Assembly (NCBI GenBank): GCA_937124585.1
Contig: CAKZKT010000102.1
Coordinates: 1 to 64,000 of the forward strand
Direction: 5' to 3'
Source of the DNA: an uncultured Anaerolineae bacterium
GTDB taxonomy: Bacteria > Chloroflexota > Anaerolineae > CG2-30-64-16
DNA: 64,000 bases
The notes beneath the pieces were generated by a model, which was given only the letters and a program-made list of their open reading frames with translations, did no database searches and was not told the origin of the DNA. How positions within the stretch are numbered: the stretch's first letter is position 1; each line of letters opens with the position of its first letter. A program made the position numbers and the translations under genes. Positions 18,278 to 27,657 of this stretch are shown piece after piece.

Positions 18278-20110
18278 GTGACCGCTGCTCTGCAATCCCT
18301 GCCTCAGCCGCGCAAGCGCGAGTTCCGCCTCGAAGAAGAATATCGCTACGATCGCTCCGGCCCGGTGCGCTGGATCATCTCTCACGCGCTGCGCTATCCG
18401 ATTTTCCCGCTCATCGCGCTGGCCGCGGCGGTGCTCAACAACTATGCCTACAGCCACATCCAGGTGCTCATCGGTCGCGCCTTTAACCTGATCACGACGC
18501 CGGGCTGGGCCACATCGGCGCTGGCGACGCTGGCGCTCGGTGTGGCGGCCGCAGCCCTGGCGCAGGGAGCGACCGGCCTGGCGCGCAACTATGCGTTCGA
18601 GTTCCTCGCGCAGCGCGTGGAGCGTGACGCGCGCGACGAACTTTATGTCAGCCTGTTGGGCAAGAGCCAGACCTTCCACGGCCGTCAGCGCATCGGCGAC
18701 ATCATGGCGCGCGCCACCAACGATGTGCGCTTTCTCAACCTGCTCTTTGCCCCTGCACTGATGCTGTTCGTGGACTCCGGCATGGCCATCGTCGTGCCGC
18801 TGTTCGTCATCGCCAGCCTGAACGTTCGCCTGCTGCTGGCGCCCGTCCTTTTCCTGATCGCCCTGGTGATCACCGTCTGGGATTACAACCGGCGGCTGAA
18901 TCCGGTGAGCCAGGCGCTGCGCGAGCAGTTCGGCGCCATGAACGCCGGCCTGGCCGAAGCGATTTCCGGCATCGAGGTCGTCAAGGCGAACGTGCGCGAG
19001 CGCTACGAATGGGACAAATTCACGGGCAACGCGCGGCGCTATCGCGACCTCTTCGTCCGGCAGGGCCGCATCCAGGCATTCTACCTGCCCACTCTGGCCT
19101 TCGCGGTGGCATGGGCCGGCGCGTTCCTCTACGGCGCGCTCCTCTGGCGCAGCGGCGAGATCAATGCCGGCCAGCTGATCGCCTACATCGGGCTGGTGGG
19201 CACGCTGCGCTTCCCCACCTTCATGTCCATCTGGATCTTCAACCTGATGCAGATGGGCGTGGCCAGCGCGCGGCGCATCCTGGAGACGATCAACACCGAG
19301 ACCGAACTGGACGAAAACGTTGGCGGCTATGCTGCGCCGATCCGCGGGGAGGTGGTCTTCGAGGATGTCTGCTTCAGCTACGACGACCGTCCGGCTGCTG
19401 CGAACGACCACGATGGCCCAGACGCGCAGATGGCTCGCATGGTCCTCAAGCACGTCAGTTTTCGGGCCGCGCCCGGCGAGACGATCGCCATCGTCGGCCA
19501 GACCGGCTCCGGCAAGACCACCCTCACCCGCCTCATCAATCGCATCTTCGACGCGACGAGCGGCCGGGTACTGGTGGATGGCGTGGACGTGCGCGACTGG
19601 AGCCTGGAGTCGCTGCGCTCGCAGATCTCGACCATCGAGCAGGATCCGTTCCTCTTTTCGCGCACGATTGCCGAGAACATCGCCTTCGGCTGTGCCGACG
19701 CCAGCCAGGAGATGATCGAGGAGGCCGCAAAAGCTGCTCAGGCACACGAGTTCATCACCGCGTTCCGCGATGGCTATGCCATCGCGGTGGGCGAGCGCGG
19801 GGAGATGCTATCGGGAGGTCAGCGCCAACGCATCGCCATCGCGCGCGCGTTCCTCACCAACCCGCGCATCCTGATCCTCGACGACAGCACCAGCGCCATT
19901 GACAGTGCCACCGAGGACCAGATCCAGCGCGCCATGCGTCGCATCAGCAGCGAGCGCACCACCTTCCTGATCACGCATCGTCTGAGCCAGATCCGCTGGG
20001 CCGATCGCATCCTGGTGCTGCGTCGCGGCGAGCTGGTGGATCAGGGGACGCACGATGTGCTGATGGCGCGCTGCGCCGACTATCGCCGGATTTTCGCGAG
20101 ATACGACTGA
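18278..20110 (+). CDS. ABC exporter half-transporter, subunit with degenerate Walker B
   Basis: Fused permease-ATPase of 610 residues with six TM helices in the first half and a C-terminal nucleotide-binding domain. Walker A is GQTGSGKTT (407-415) and the signature canonical LSGGQ (511-515). Walker B ends LDDSTSAID with Asp536 in place of the catalytic Glu. Start is GTG at 18278; a short hairpin (about 18253-18275) lies just before it. The next gene begins two bases after its stop and carries the complementary lesion, so the two form a heterodimer of the BmrC/BmrD or TM287/288 kind. It probably exports a drug, lipid or peptide. Confidence 0.92.
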   Translation: MTAALQSLPQPRKREFRLEEEYRYDRSGPVRWIISHALRYPIFPLIALAAAVLNNYAYSHIQVLIGRAFNLITTPGWATSALATLALGVAAAALAQGATGLARNYAFEFLAQRVERDARDELYVSLLGKSQTFHGRQRIGDIMARATNDVRFLNLLFAPALMLFVDSGMAIVVPLFVIASLNVRLLLAPVLFLIALVITVWDYNRRLNPVSQALREQFGAMNAGLAEAISGIEVVKANVRERYEWDKFTGNARRYRDLFVRQGRIQAFYLPTLAFAVAWAGAFLYGALLWRSGEINAGQLIAYIGLVGTLRFPTFMSIWIFNLMQMGVASARRILETINTETELDENVGGYAAPIRGEVVFEDVCFSYDDRPAAANDHDGPDAQMARMVLKHVSFRAAPGETIAIVGQTGSGKTTLTRLINRIFDATSGRVLVDGVDVRDWSLESLRSQISTIEQDPFLFSRTIAENIAFGCADASQEMIEEAAKAAQAHEFITAFRDGYAIAVGERGEMLSGGQRQRIAIARAFLTNPRILILDDSTSAIDSATEDQIQRAMRRISSERTTFLITHRLSQIRWADRILVLRRGELVDQGTHDVLMARCADYRRIFARYD

Positions 20111-20112
20111 CC

Positions 20113-21981
20113 ATGGGTTTCATTCTCGACGGCCTCGAGACCGAGGCATACGACCGCAACTACAGCGACCGCGAGCTGCTCCGCAGGCTGCTCAGCTACT
20201 TCGCGCCGCATCGGGGCAAGATGCTTCTGGTGGCCGCCGCGATTTCACTCAACTCGCTGGCCGGCGCGGCCGGGCCGGTTGTGCTCGGCCGCGGCATTGA
20301 CCTGCTGATCACGGACAAAAGCACCGGCATGATGCTGATGCTTGCCGGTCTCATCCTGGCGTTGGGCAGCCTGGCGTGGGGCTTTAACTTTATTCAGCAG
20401 TGGTTTTCCGCGCGCGTGGTCGGCGACGTCGTGCTCAAGATCCGTGAGGACGTCTTCGCGGCCACGATCCGCCACGATTTGTCGTTTTTCGACGAGTTTG
20501 AGTCGGGCAAGATCGTAAGCCGGGTCACTTCCGACACGCAGGACCTTTCCGATGTCGTCACGCTGACGACGAACCTGCTGAGCATGGTGCTGCTGGTAGT
20601 TGTGTTGGCCATCTATCTGTTCAGCATCAGCGCGCAGCTGACGCTCATCCTGCTGGCGATGGCGCCGGTGGCGGTGGCCGTGGCGCTGAGCTTTCGCCGC
20701 GTGGCGCGCACGGTGACGCAGCGCGCCAAACGGGTGACCGCGAAGATCAACGCGCAGATCCAGGAATCGGTGAGCGGGATCGTGGTGGCGAAGAGCTTTC
20801 GCCAGGAACGCGCCATCTACAACACCTTCGCCACCAACAATCAGCAGGCCTATGCGGTCGGCTTGCGCCGCGGCATCACCTTCGACAGCATCTTTCCGAT
20901 CCTCAGCATCTGTTCCGGCCTGGGCATCGCCACCCTGGTCTACTTCGGCGGGCTGGCCGCGCGCGCGGGCGACGTCAGCCCCGGCCAGTGGTATCTGTTC
21001 ATGCAGTCGGTCGGCTTCTTCTGGTGGCCGCTCATCAACATCGCCTCTTTCTGGAGCCAGTTTCAGGATGGACTGGCCGCGGCCGAGCGCGTTTTCGCGC
21101 TGATGGACGCCGAACCAAAGGTGCAGCAGGTCGCGTCCGAGCCGGTGGGCCGCCTGGAGGGACGGATCGAGTTCCGGCATCTGCGCTTCAGCTATGTCCC
21201 CGTCGGCGCGACGCAGACCGGCGCCGCCTCGCGCGCCGGCGAGATCGTCTTGCCCGATTTCTCGCTGACGATCCGGCCGCATGAGACGGTGGCGCTGGTG
21301 GGTCACACGGGCGCGGGCAAGAGCAGCGTTGTCAGGCTGATCAGCCGCTTCTACGAGTTCCAGGCTGGCGAGCTGCTGATTGACGGCCGCGACATCCGCC
21401 GCCTCGACTTGGCCGAGTACCGGCGGCAGATCGGCCTGGTGCCCCAGGAGCCGTTCCTCTTTTCGGGCACCGTGTTGGAGAATATCCGCTACGGCCGGCC
21501 CGGCGCGACCGACGAGGAGGTGTGCGCGGCCGCCGAGCGGATCGCGGGCGGCGACTGGCTGGCCGACCTGCCCGACGGCCTGGACACCGACGTGGGCGAG
21601 CGCGGGGCGCAGCTCTCGATGGGCCAGCGCCAGCTCGTCGCGCTGGCGCGCGTCCTGCTCAAAGATCCGGCCATCCTGATCCTGGACGAAGCCACGGCCA
21701 GCGTGGATCCCTTTACTGAGGCGCAGATCCAAGAGGGGCTGGAGACGGTGATGCGCGACCGCACCGCGGTCATCATCGCCCATCGCCTCTCGACGGTCAA
21801 ACACGCCGACCGCATCATCGTCATGGCGCAGGGCCGCATCATCGAGGAGGGCACGCACGAGGGGTTGCTGGCGCGGGGCGGCCATTACGCGGAGCTGTAC
21901 AATGCCTACTTCCGGCATCAGTCGCCGGATTACAGACCGCCTGAGCTGCTCGAAGAGCGCCGGCCGGCATTTGCCGTTTGA
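20113..21981 (+). CDS. ABC exporter half-transporter, partner subunit with canonical Walker B and altered signature
   Basis: Partner half-transporter of 622 residues: six TM helices, then an ATPase domain with Walker [10 protein letters not shown] (397-405), Walker [10 protein letters not shown] with catalytic Glu526, and signature LSMGQ (501-505), where Met replaces the usual first Gly. In the head-to-tail dimer its intact Walker site pairs with the LSGGQ of the upstream subunit to form one active ATP site, while its LSMGQ faces the Asp536 site to form the degenerate one. It ends close to a convergent gene at 22027. Confidence 0.93.
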   Translation: MGFILDGLETEAYDRNYSDRELLRRLLSYFAPHRGKMLLVAAAISLNSLAGAAGPVVLGRGIDLLITDKSTGMMLMLAGLILALGSLAWGFNFIQQWFSARVVGDVVLKIREDVFAATIRHDLSFFDEFESGKIVSRVTSDTQDLSDVVTLTTNLLSMVLLVVVLAIYLFSISAQLTLILLAMAPVAVAVALSFRRVARTVTQRAKRVTAKINAQIQESVSGIVVAKSFRQERAIYNTFATNNQQAYAVGLRRGITFDSIFPILSICSGLGIATLVYFGGLAARAGDVSPGQWYLFMQSVGFFWWPLINIASFWSQFQDGLAAAERVFALMDAEPKVQQVASEPVGRLEGRIEFRHLRFSYVPVGATQTGAASRAGEIVLPDFSLTIRPHETVALVGHTGAGKSSVVRLISRFYEFQAGELLIDGRDIRRLDLAEYRRQIGLVPQEPFLFSGTVLENIRYGRPGATDEEVCAAAERIAGGDWLADLPDGLDTDVGERGAQLSMGQRQLVALARVLLKDPAILILDEATASVDPFTEAQIQEGLETVMRDRTAVIIAHRLSTVKHADRIIVMAQGRIIEEGTHEGLLARGGHYAELYNAYFRHQSPDYRPPELLEERRPAFAV

Positions 21982-22026
21982 TGCCCCGGCGGTTTCCCGG
22001 CGACTTTTCCGGCGCCGCCGCCCAGA

Positions 22027-22851
22027 TCACCGCAGCAATGGCCGCATGTGCGCGATCATCCGTCGCGCCGCGGTCTCGGCGTCGGGCCGGGCCATGAACT
22101 CGCCCGACAGGTAGCCGTCGTAGCCGATCTGGGCTAGGGCGCGCACAACGCCGGCGAAATCCACATGGCCGGCGCCGGGATACCAGCGGTTCGAGTCTGA
22201 GACGTGGAAATGGAAGAGTCGCGAGCCGACCAGCCGGATGCTCTCCTCGATGGACGGCTCTTCGATGTTCATGTGGAAGGTGTCGAGGATCAGCCCCATG
22301 TGATCGCAGCCGACACGTTCGAGTAGCGCCAGCCCTTCTCGTGCCGAATGAATGAAGTCCGCCTCGAAGCGGTTGATCGGCTCGATCACGAGGCGAACGC
22401 CAACGCGACCGCTGACGGCCGCGCACTCCCGCAACGCCTCCACCAGCCAGGCCAGCGCCTGCGCGTCGGAGACCCCCTCGCTGCGTTTGCCCCGAATCAG
22501 GCCGAGCATGACCATGGGCGGGCCGGCCGGGCCGGCCATGGCGGCCGCCAGCGTGATATGCCGGTGGATCCGCTCGCTCGCCGCTCGTCGTACCCGCTCG
22601 TCCGGGCTGGTGAGCGATAATCGTTCCTCGATCCACGCCTGGCCGGTGGAGATGGCCGGGCAGGCCAGGCCGTGGCGCGCCAGCATCGCCCGCAGCGCGG
22701 CAGCATCCAGTCCCTGTGGGTCTCGGATCCCCAGCTCGACGCCGTCGAAGCCCATCTGCGCCAGCCGGCCCAGGGTGTGCTCCAGATCGCCGACGAACGC
22801 CACATCGCTGTAACGCGTCGGCTGCGCAGAAATCACCAGAGACAGCTTCAT
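22027..22851 (-). CDS. sugar phosphate isomerase/epimerase family protein (TIM barrel)
   Basis: A 274-residue protein of the AP-endonuclease-2-like xylose isomerase TIM-barrel family (hexulose, allulose or hydroxypyruvate isomerase-like). The metal site is visible as LVIEPINRFEADF (Glu), LILDTFHMNIEEPS (Asp, His), FHFHVSDSNRWYPGAGHVDF (His) and a final YDGYLSGEF (Glu). These are the residues of Mn-dependent sugar epimerases. It is the last gene of the sugar-acid cluster, 18 bases after the UxaE-like gene. A ketose or uronate epimerisation is likely; the substrate is not determined. Confidence 0.87.
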   Translation of the reverse strand: MKLSLVISAQPTRYSDVAFVGDLEHTLGRLAQMGFDGVELGIRDPQGLDAAALRAMLARHGLACPAISTGQAWIEERLSLTSPDERVRRAASERIHRHITLAAAMAGPAGPPMVMLGLIRGKRSEGVSDAQALAWLVEALRECAAVSGRVGVRLVIEPINRFEADFIHSAREGLALLERVGCDHMGLILDTFHMNIEEPSIEESIRLVGSRLFHFHVSDSNRWYPGAGHVDFAGVVRALAQIGYDGYLSGEFMARPDAETAARRMIAHMRPLLR

Positions 22852-22869
22852 CGGTCTCCTGCCGCTGTG

Positions 22870-24597
22870 TCATTCGCCCGGATGGAACAGATCTTGCGCC
22901 AGTTCGCACAGATACGCCACGATGCGATCCTGGTACTCGCGATAGAAGGCGTTGTCCAGGCCGTACAGCCGTTCCCGGTTGAGGTAGCGGCCGTGCGCGT
23001 CGCGGCGGCCGACGAAAGCGAAGCCGAAGTTGTGGAAGATCGGATCGGTCGGCGAGGGGGTCGGGTCGGCGGCCGCCGCGTGCTCCTGCAGGCAGGCCGC
23101 GGCGAACGCAGAGCCGGCCGCGGCCTCGCGCCGGGCGTAGGCAAACGCGTCATCCCACCAGGCGCGGAAGAGGTCGGGTTCCAGATCGCGCACGGTCTCG
23201 GCAAAGATGATCTGCGGCTGCGGCGCGATCTTGAAATGGTTGCGCCCCTGCGTCGCCCGGCCGATCGCCTGACGGGTGGCAGCGCTCAGGTCGTCGCCCG
23301 AATGGAAGTCGAGCAGCAGGCCGAACTCCGCGGCCATCCGATGCTGGACGGCCACCCGCGTCTCCAGCTCGGCCAGGCCGGCGGGACAGCGATAATCCAC
23401 CCCCTTTTCGACACCGAAGTTGGGCGCGATGTGGGTGAGCGGCAGGCCCCGGCGTTGGGCTTCCAGGATGACGAAGGCCAGCTCGGTGTGGCCCGTGATG
23501 CTCTCGCACGCGGCCACGTCCGGCAGCCGCTCGTCAATGGCGAACTCGAGATCGAAGGCGGCGTTTTCTTTGAGGCCGCGCAGGAAGGCGGTCAGCTCCT
23601 CGGCGGCGGCAAGCGCGGCCCAATATTTGCCGACGAGCCGGCCCAGTGTGGCCGCGTTGGGCCGATAATCCTGGTTGCCGATGCGACGGCGCCGGCGATG
23701 ATAGGCCAACACGGCCCGGCGTTCCGAGGCGTCCGGGATGTGTTTCTCCAGGACAGCCGTCGCGGCGGCCGGCGAGGTGATCGCCAGCGCGGCGTAATCC
23801 AGCACGCCGGAGACATCGAGGGTGAAGAAGGTGTAGAAACGCGCGCACCCGATGACGTGTTTGGCCCATGCCATGCCGCGCGCGCCCGGCAACACTTTGA
23901 TGTGGTCGGCGTCGGCGCCGTAGCGGAAGTCGCCCTCGCTTTGCAGGGCCGCCAGGACGCCGTAGGCCCAAAGCCCCTCGAACGTGCTGCCGGTGTGGCC
24001 GGAGTCCACGACGCCGAAGCCGGGGTAGTAGATCGCCTCCGGCGGCCGGCCGGCCAGGATGTTCTCCAGCAGTTCTAGCTCGCGCACGGAATTCTGGATC
24101 GTATTGGCTGCGAAGCCGCACGCGGCCATTGCCCGATAGGTGGCCGGGAACATGGCCGTGCTCATGCGCGAGCCGGCGCCGATGCGCGAGATCGCGCCGA
24201 GCGGCCGGGGGCCTTTGTCGGGCCGCACGCGGCGCACGTAGCGGTCAATCGTCGCGGCATCCGTCCGGTAGACGCGCAGCTCCTGGCCCACAGATAGGGG
24301 TTGCGTCGTGAACGGCGTGCCGAGCGGCGCCGGCGCGTTGGCCGGGCCGAGCGAAATGAAGATCTGCTGACCGTCGGCCAGAGTGGCCAGCGCGAACGCG
24401 CTTCCCTCGCAGCGGCCGTGCGCGGGGCCGTGGATGGTGACCTGCGGCGAGACGAAGGGCTGCCCGGCCTCCACAGCCTCCCAGACGGCCGGCTCCAGCC
24501 CGCGCACGGCCGCTGCGGCCGCTTCTTCATCCCAGGTGGCCGTGTCCAGGATGGCCGGATTCCGGGCCGGGTTGAACTCGATCTGTCCGAATCGCAT
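22870..24597 (-). CDS. tagaturonate epimerase (UxaE)-like protein, long form
   Basis: This 575-residue protein resembles UxaE, the metal-dependent epimerase that interconverts D-tagaturonate and D-fructuronate in Thermotoga-type galacturonate breakdown. Shared segments are YGADADHIK (around residue 229), DFHSGDDLSAA (432-436 HSGDD) followed by HFKIAPQ, and FGVEKGVDYR (395-402). It is about 90 residues longer than the roughly 480-residue Thermotoga type, with an extra N-terminal region. MRFGQIEF (24597) is preferred over the upstream ATG at 24618 because a CGGAG ribosome site precedes it. Neighbours (SDR, transaldolase, isomerase) fit a uronate or related sugar-acid pathway. No uronate isomerase, UxuA or KDG kinase is in the window, so the substrate may differ. 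Confidence 0.7.
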   Translation of the reverse strand: MRFGQIEFNPARNPAILDTATWDEEAAAAAVRGLEPAVWEAVEAGQPFVSPQVTIHGPAHGRCEGSAFALATLADGQQIFISLGPANAPAPLGTPFTTQPLSVGQELRVYRTDAATIDRYVRRVRPDKGPRPLGAISRIGAGSRMSTAMFPATYRAMAACGFAANTIQNSVRELELLENILAGRPPEAIYYPGFGVVDSGHTGSTFEGLWAYGVLAALQSEGDFRYGADADHIKVLPGARGMAWAKHVIGCARFYTFFTLDVSGVLDYAALAITSPAAATAVLEKHIPDASERRAVLAYHRRRRRIGNQDYRPNAATLGRLVGKYWAALAAAEELTAFLRGLKENAAFDLEFAIDERLPDVAACESITGHTELAFVILEAQRRGLPLTHIAPNFGVEKGVDYRCPAGLAELETRVAVQHRMAAEFGLLLDFHSGDDLSAATRQAIGRATQGRNHFKIAPQPQIIFAETVRDLEPDLFRAWWDDAFAYARREAAAGSAFAAACLQEHAAAADPTPSPTDPIFHNFGFAFVGRRDAHGRYLNRERLYGLDNAFYREYQDRIVAYLCELAQDLFHPGE

Positions 24598-24614
24598 GGT
24601 AGACTCCGATCGGA

Positions 24615-25364
24615 TCACAGCATGGCGATGCCGCCGTTCACATCCAGCGTCGCGCCGGTGACGAAGGCCGCGGCATCAGAGGCCAGATAGAGGGCGGCCG
24701 CGGCCACCTCCTCGGGCCGGCCTAGCCGGCCAAGCGGGATCTGGCGCCGCAGCAGCTCCCGGTTCTCATCTGGCCATGCGGCGGTCAGCGGCGTCTCGAT
24801 GGGGCCGGGCGCGATGCAGTTGGCCGTGCCGTGCCAGGGCGCCAGCAGCCGGGCCAGCGCCTTCGTCAGGCTGATCACTCCGCCTTTGGACGCGACGTAG
24901 TGCAGCCCGACCGTCACGCCGCCGGTGCGGCCGGCCAGCGACGCGATGTTGATGATCCGGCCGTGGCCGCACGCGCACAGATGCGGGAAGGCCGCCTGGG
25001 CGCAGAGGAAGACGCCGGTCAGGTTGACTGCCAGCACGTGCTCCCACTCTGCGCGCGAGATCTCGGGGAACGGCGTGAGCGGGCAGATGCCCGCGTTGTT
25101 GACCAGGATCTCCAGCCGGCCCCAGGCAGCAACCGTTGTGGCCACCGCGTGCGCCACGCTCTCGGCCTGGCTCACGTCCAGGGCAAGGGCCAGGCCGCGA
25201 CCGGCCTCAGCCTCGATCTCGCCGACCACCCGCTGCGCCGCCGTCTCGTCCAGATCGGCGGCGACGACGATCGCGCCGGCGCGACTGAACGCCAGCGCCA
25301 TGGCCCGGCCCAGGCCCGATCCGGCGCCGGTGATCAGGACAACGCGATCGCGCAGCGCGCTCAT
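24615..25364 (-). CDS. SDR family oxidoreductase, classical type
   Basis: Classical NAD(P)-dependent SDR of 249 residues: TGAGSGLGRA cofactor loop, NNAG, catalytic Ser in INIASLAG, Tyr-x3-Lys in HYVASKGG, and APGPIETPL. Asp41 region (VVAADLDE) suggests NAD preference. The frame is open upstream to 25493, but MSALRDRVVLITG at 25364 is the natural start. It lies one base after the transaldolase stop and 17 bases before the UxaE-like start; a sugar-acid reductase or dehydrogenase role in that pathway is likely. Confidence 0.88.
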   Translation of the reverse strand: MSALRDRVVLITGAGSGLGRAMALAFSRAGAIVVAADLDETAAQRVVGEIEAEAGRGLALALDVSQAESVAHAVATTVAAWGRLEILVNNAGICPLTPFPEISRAEWEHVLAVNLTGVFLCAQAAFPHLCACGHGRIINIASLAGRTGGVTVGLHYVASKGGVISLTKALARLLAPWHGTANCIAPGPIETPLTAAWPDENRELLRRQIPLGRLGRPEEVAAAALYLASDAAAFVTGATLDVNGGIAML

Positions 25365-25365
25365 C

Positions 25366-26409
25366 CTAGCCGGCCGCGGGCTGGAACGTCTCCAGCAGTC
25401 GCCAGCCCGCTTCGACGAACTGCGTGAGGGTGCGCTGAGTGAGGCCGAACGCCAGGAACTCGTCCGGCGCCATGCCGTCCGGCTCGTAGGCACGCACGAA
25501 TTCGGGCAGGCTGCGCAGCCGGCCGATCACGTCGGCCGGCACCGGCTCGTCAATGCCGCAGGTGCGCGGCACGCCATCCTGGAGCAGCGTCGTCTGCACG
25601 CTCGGATGGACGGACATGATCAGATCGGCACCGGCCAGGCCGAGCATGTGATGGTTGCCGCGCAGCGCCGCAATGAGCAGCGTGGCCTCATAGCCGTGCG
25701 TCTTGTAGATCTGGTAGGCGCGTTTGACCGTGGCCAGGCCGGCCTGACGGATATCGTCCTCGTTCACATCGGCGCGACGGTCGAGGGCGATGTCGCGCAG
25801 GTAGTCGTCCAGCCGGCCGATCATCATTACGGCAAAGCAGCGGCCCGGTTTCACTCCGGTCGCCCGTGCGCGCGCCAGGCCGCGACGATAGCGTTCGGCG
25901 ATGGCGATCACCTGCGGCACGGTGAAGCTCACGGTCAGGGTGACGGTGATCCCCGCGGCCGCGCATTCCTCCAGCACATCGAGGCCGGCGGCCGTGGCCG
26001 GCAGCTTGACCGCGATGTTGGGCGCCCAGGCCGTGAAGCGTCGGGCCATGGCCAGCATCGCTTCCCGGTTGCCCGCCTGTGCCGGGTTCACCTGCGCGCA
26101 GACATAGCCCTGTTTGCCCGCAGTTGCCTCATAAGTGGGCAGCAGCGCATTGGCGGCATGCGTCACGACGACCCGCATCCAGGCCTCGGCGCGGCCCTCG
26201 GCCGTCAGGCTTTGCGGCAGCGGGTTGATCCGCGCCGTCCAATAGGCCGGCCGGCTGCGGAGCGTCAGGTTGGTGAGAAACGGGTTGGTCGTGACGCCGA
26301 CCGCGCCGTGCGCCAGGCCGTGCGCCAGTTCATCCGGGTCGGCCGAGTCGTGCCACCAGGCGGTCGGCGTCTCCTGTGCCAGCCATAGCAGATAGCTCGT
26401 TTGTGTCAT
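25366..26409 (-). CDS. transaldolase family protein
   Basis: Class I aldolase-fold protein of 347 residues. TTNPF (40-44) and the Schiff-base lysine Lys135 in NIAVKLPAT match the transaldolase/fructose-6-phosphate aldolase family, and GITVTLTVSFTVPQ is also typical. It is longer than short TalC or FSA enzymes (about 220) and contains a C-terminal region with GADLIMSVHPSVQ. MTQTSYLLWL at 26409 is taken as the start, ten bases after the UROD-like stop; the open frame upstream overlaps that gene and is a shadow. It probably supplies aldol cleavage or transfer in the surrounding sugar pathway. Confidence 0.85.
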   Translation of the reverse strand: MTQTSYLLWLAQETPTAWWHDSADPDELAHGLAHGAVGVTTNPFLTNLTLRSRPAYWTARINPLPQSLTAEGRAEAWMRVVVTHAANALLPTYEATAGKQGYVCAQVNPAQAGNREAMLAMARRFTAWAPNIAVKLPATAAGLDVLEECAAAGITVTLTVSFTVPQVIAIAERYRRGLARARATGVKPGRCFAVMMIGRLDDYLRDIALDRRADVNEDDIRQAGLATVKRAYQIYKTHGYEATLLIAALRGNHHMLGLAGADLIMSVHPSVQTTLLQDGVPRTCGIDEPVPADVIGRLRSLPEFVRAYEPDGMAPDEFLAFGLTQRTLTQFVEAGWRLLETFQPAAG

Positions 26410-26419
26410 CGTCCCCTCG

Positions 26420-27604
26420 TCATCCGCCGAACGTCTTGCGCATCTTGTCGCAGTAGTACTGCACGTTTTCCCATTTAGCATCGGGCGCCAGACGATGGTC
26501 GGGACAGGGGATGTAGCCGCCCAGTTCGACCAGCGGCTTGAGGCGCTCGACCTCCGCGTCAATCGCGGCATAGTCGTAGGCGAAGACTTTTTTGTCCATG
26601 CCGCCGACCCCGCGCAGCTCCGGGCCGTATTTTTCGCGCCAGGGCGCAATGCTGGCACCCCAGGTGCCCACCTCGATGGGGAACATCGTGTTGACGCCGT
26701 TCTCGAACCAGATCGGGATCAGCGCGTCAATCTTGCCGTCACAGTCGAGCGAGACGATGTGAATGCCGTGTTTGTTCAGCAGGTCGGTGATGCGCCGATA
26801 GTGCGGCCCGACCTTCTGCCTGAACACGCGCGGGCTGACCAGGGGGCCGCTGCGGAAGCAGATATCCTCCCAGAAATGCCCGAAATCCCAGTTGTCGCCG
26901 TAAACCTCCAGCGCTTTCTCGGTGGCCCAGTAGCAGAGATCGGCGAAGGTGAAGATCATCTCGTCGAACAGGACCGGATCGTCGGCTTGGAGATAGGAGA
27001 GGTTGACCATGCCGACGATGTCGCGAATACGGCCGTAGAGGCTGCCGCACATCAGGCCCAGCGGCCGGTCGCGGTCGATGCGCTGTACTTCATCCACGAT
27101 GTCCTGGAGCTCTTTGCGAAGCTGGCGCCGGAGATCGTCGTGCCGCAGGTCGCCGATGAGCGGCCCAGGCCGATAGATGCGGCGTTCGTCGGGCAGGAGG
27201 CGGGGTTTGTACAGCTCGTCCCACTCTTTGCGGCCCTTGAACAGGTGATCAATCTCGGTGGGGATGCCGGATGCGTCGTCCTTTTGCAGGATGATGACCC
27301 CGTCGCTGTTCACCTCTTTGCGTGTGCCGTCGGGCAACACCTCGAGCACTTTGCGCTCGAACGGCGGCAGCAGGTTGGTATCAACGCCGAAGACGCGATA
27401 CCAGTTGAAGTCGAAGCCGAGCTTCGTGCCGATTTCGAAGTCAACGGCGTTGCCGTCGGCCCAGGTGCGTGCCTGTTGTGCGGTGATATGCTCCTCCCTC
27501 GCCCATTTGTCGAGCGTCTCGTTCCAGAAGCCGAAGTGAACGATGGGCAAGCGATCGTAGGGGCGATAGTTCAGGATGGCCATGGCGCGTTCGCGGTTGT
27601 TCAT
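26420..27604 (-). CDS. uroporphyrinogen decarboxylase-like (URO-D fold) protein
   Basis: A 394-residue protein of the URO-D/MtaA superfamily (TIM barrel). MNNRERAMAILNYRPYDRLPIVHFGFW is the usual beginning of this group, and GHFWEDICFRSGPLVSPRVFRQKVGPHYRRI, SLDCDGKID and PCPDHRLAPDAKWENVQYY are family landmarks. Such copies in sugar-degrading bacteria sit in carbohydrate clusters and are not haem enzymes; they may be methyltransferases or act on sugar derivatives, but none has a firm role. An AAAGGAG ribosome site precedes the ATG. It is 53 bases after the FtsX-type permease gene. Confidence 0.85.
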   Translation of the reverse strand: MNNRERAMAILNYRPYDRLPIVHFGFWNETLDKWAREEHITAQQARTWADGNAVDFEIGTKLGFDFNWYRVFGVDTNLLPPFERKVLEVLPDGTRKEVNSDGVIILQKDDASGIPTEIDHLFKGRKEWDELYKPRLLPDERRIYRPGPLIGDLRHDDLRRQLRKELQDIVDEVQRIDRDRPLGLMCGSLYGRIRDIVGMVNLSYLQADDPVLFDEMIFTFADLCYWATEKALEVYGDNWDFGHFWEDICFRSGPLVSPRVFRQKVGPHYRRITDLLNKHGIHIVSLDCDGKIDALIPIWFENGVNTMFPIEVGTWGASIAPWREKYGPELRGVGGMDKKVFAYDYAAIDAEVERLKPLVELGGYIPCPDHRLAPDAKWENVQYYCDKMRKTFGG

Positions 27605-27657
27605 AGTGCTCCTTTCGCGACAATGGAACAGTGCGGCTTGCGTGTCTTTGAGTCGGA

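Noticed and set aside
21982-22026. Possible hairpin between the exporter and the epimerase gene
   Set aside because: Stem is short and imperfect (GGCGG/CCGCC with mismatches) and could occur by chance in such GC-rich DNA.
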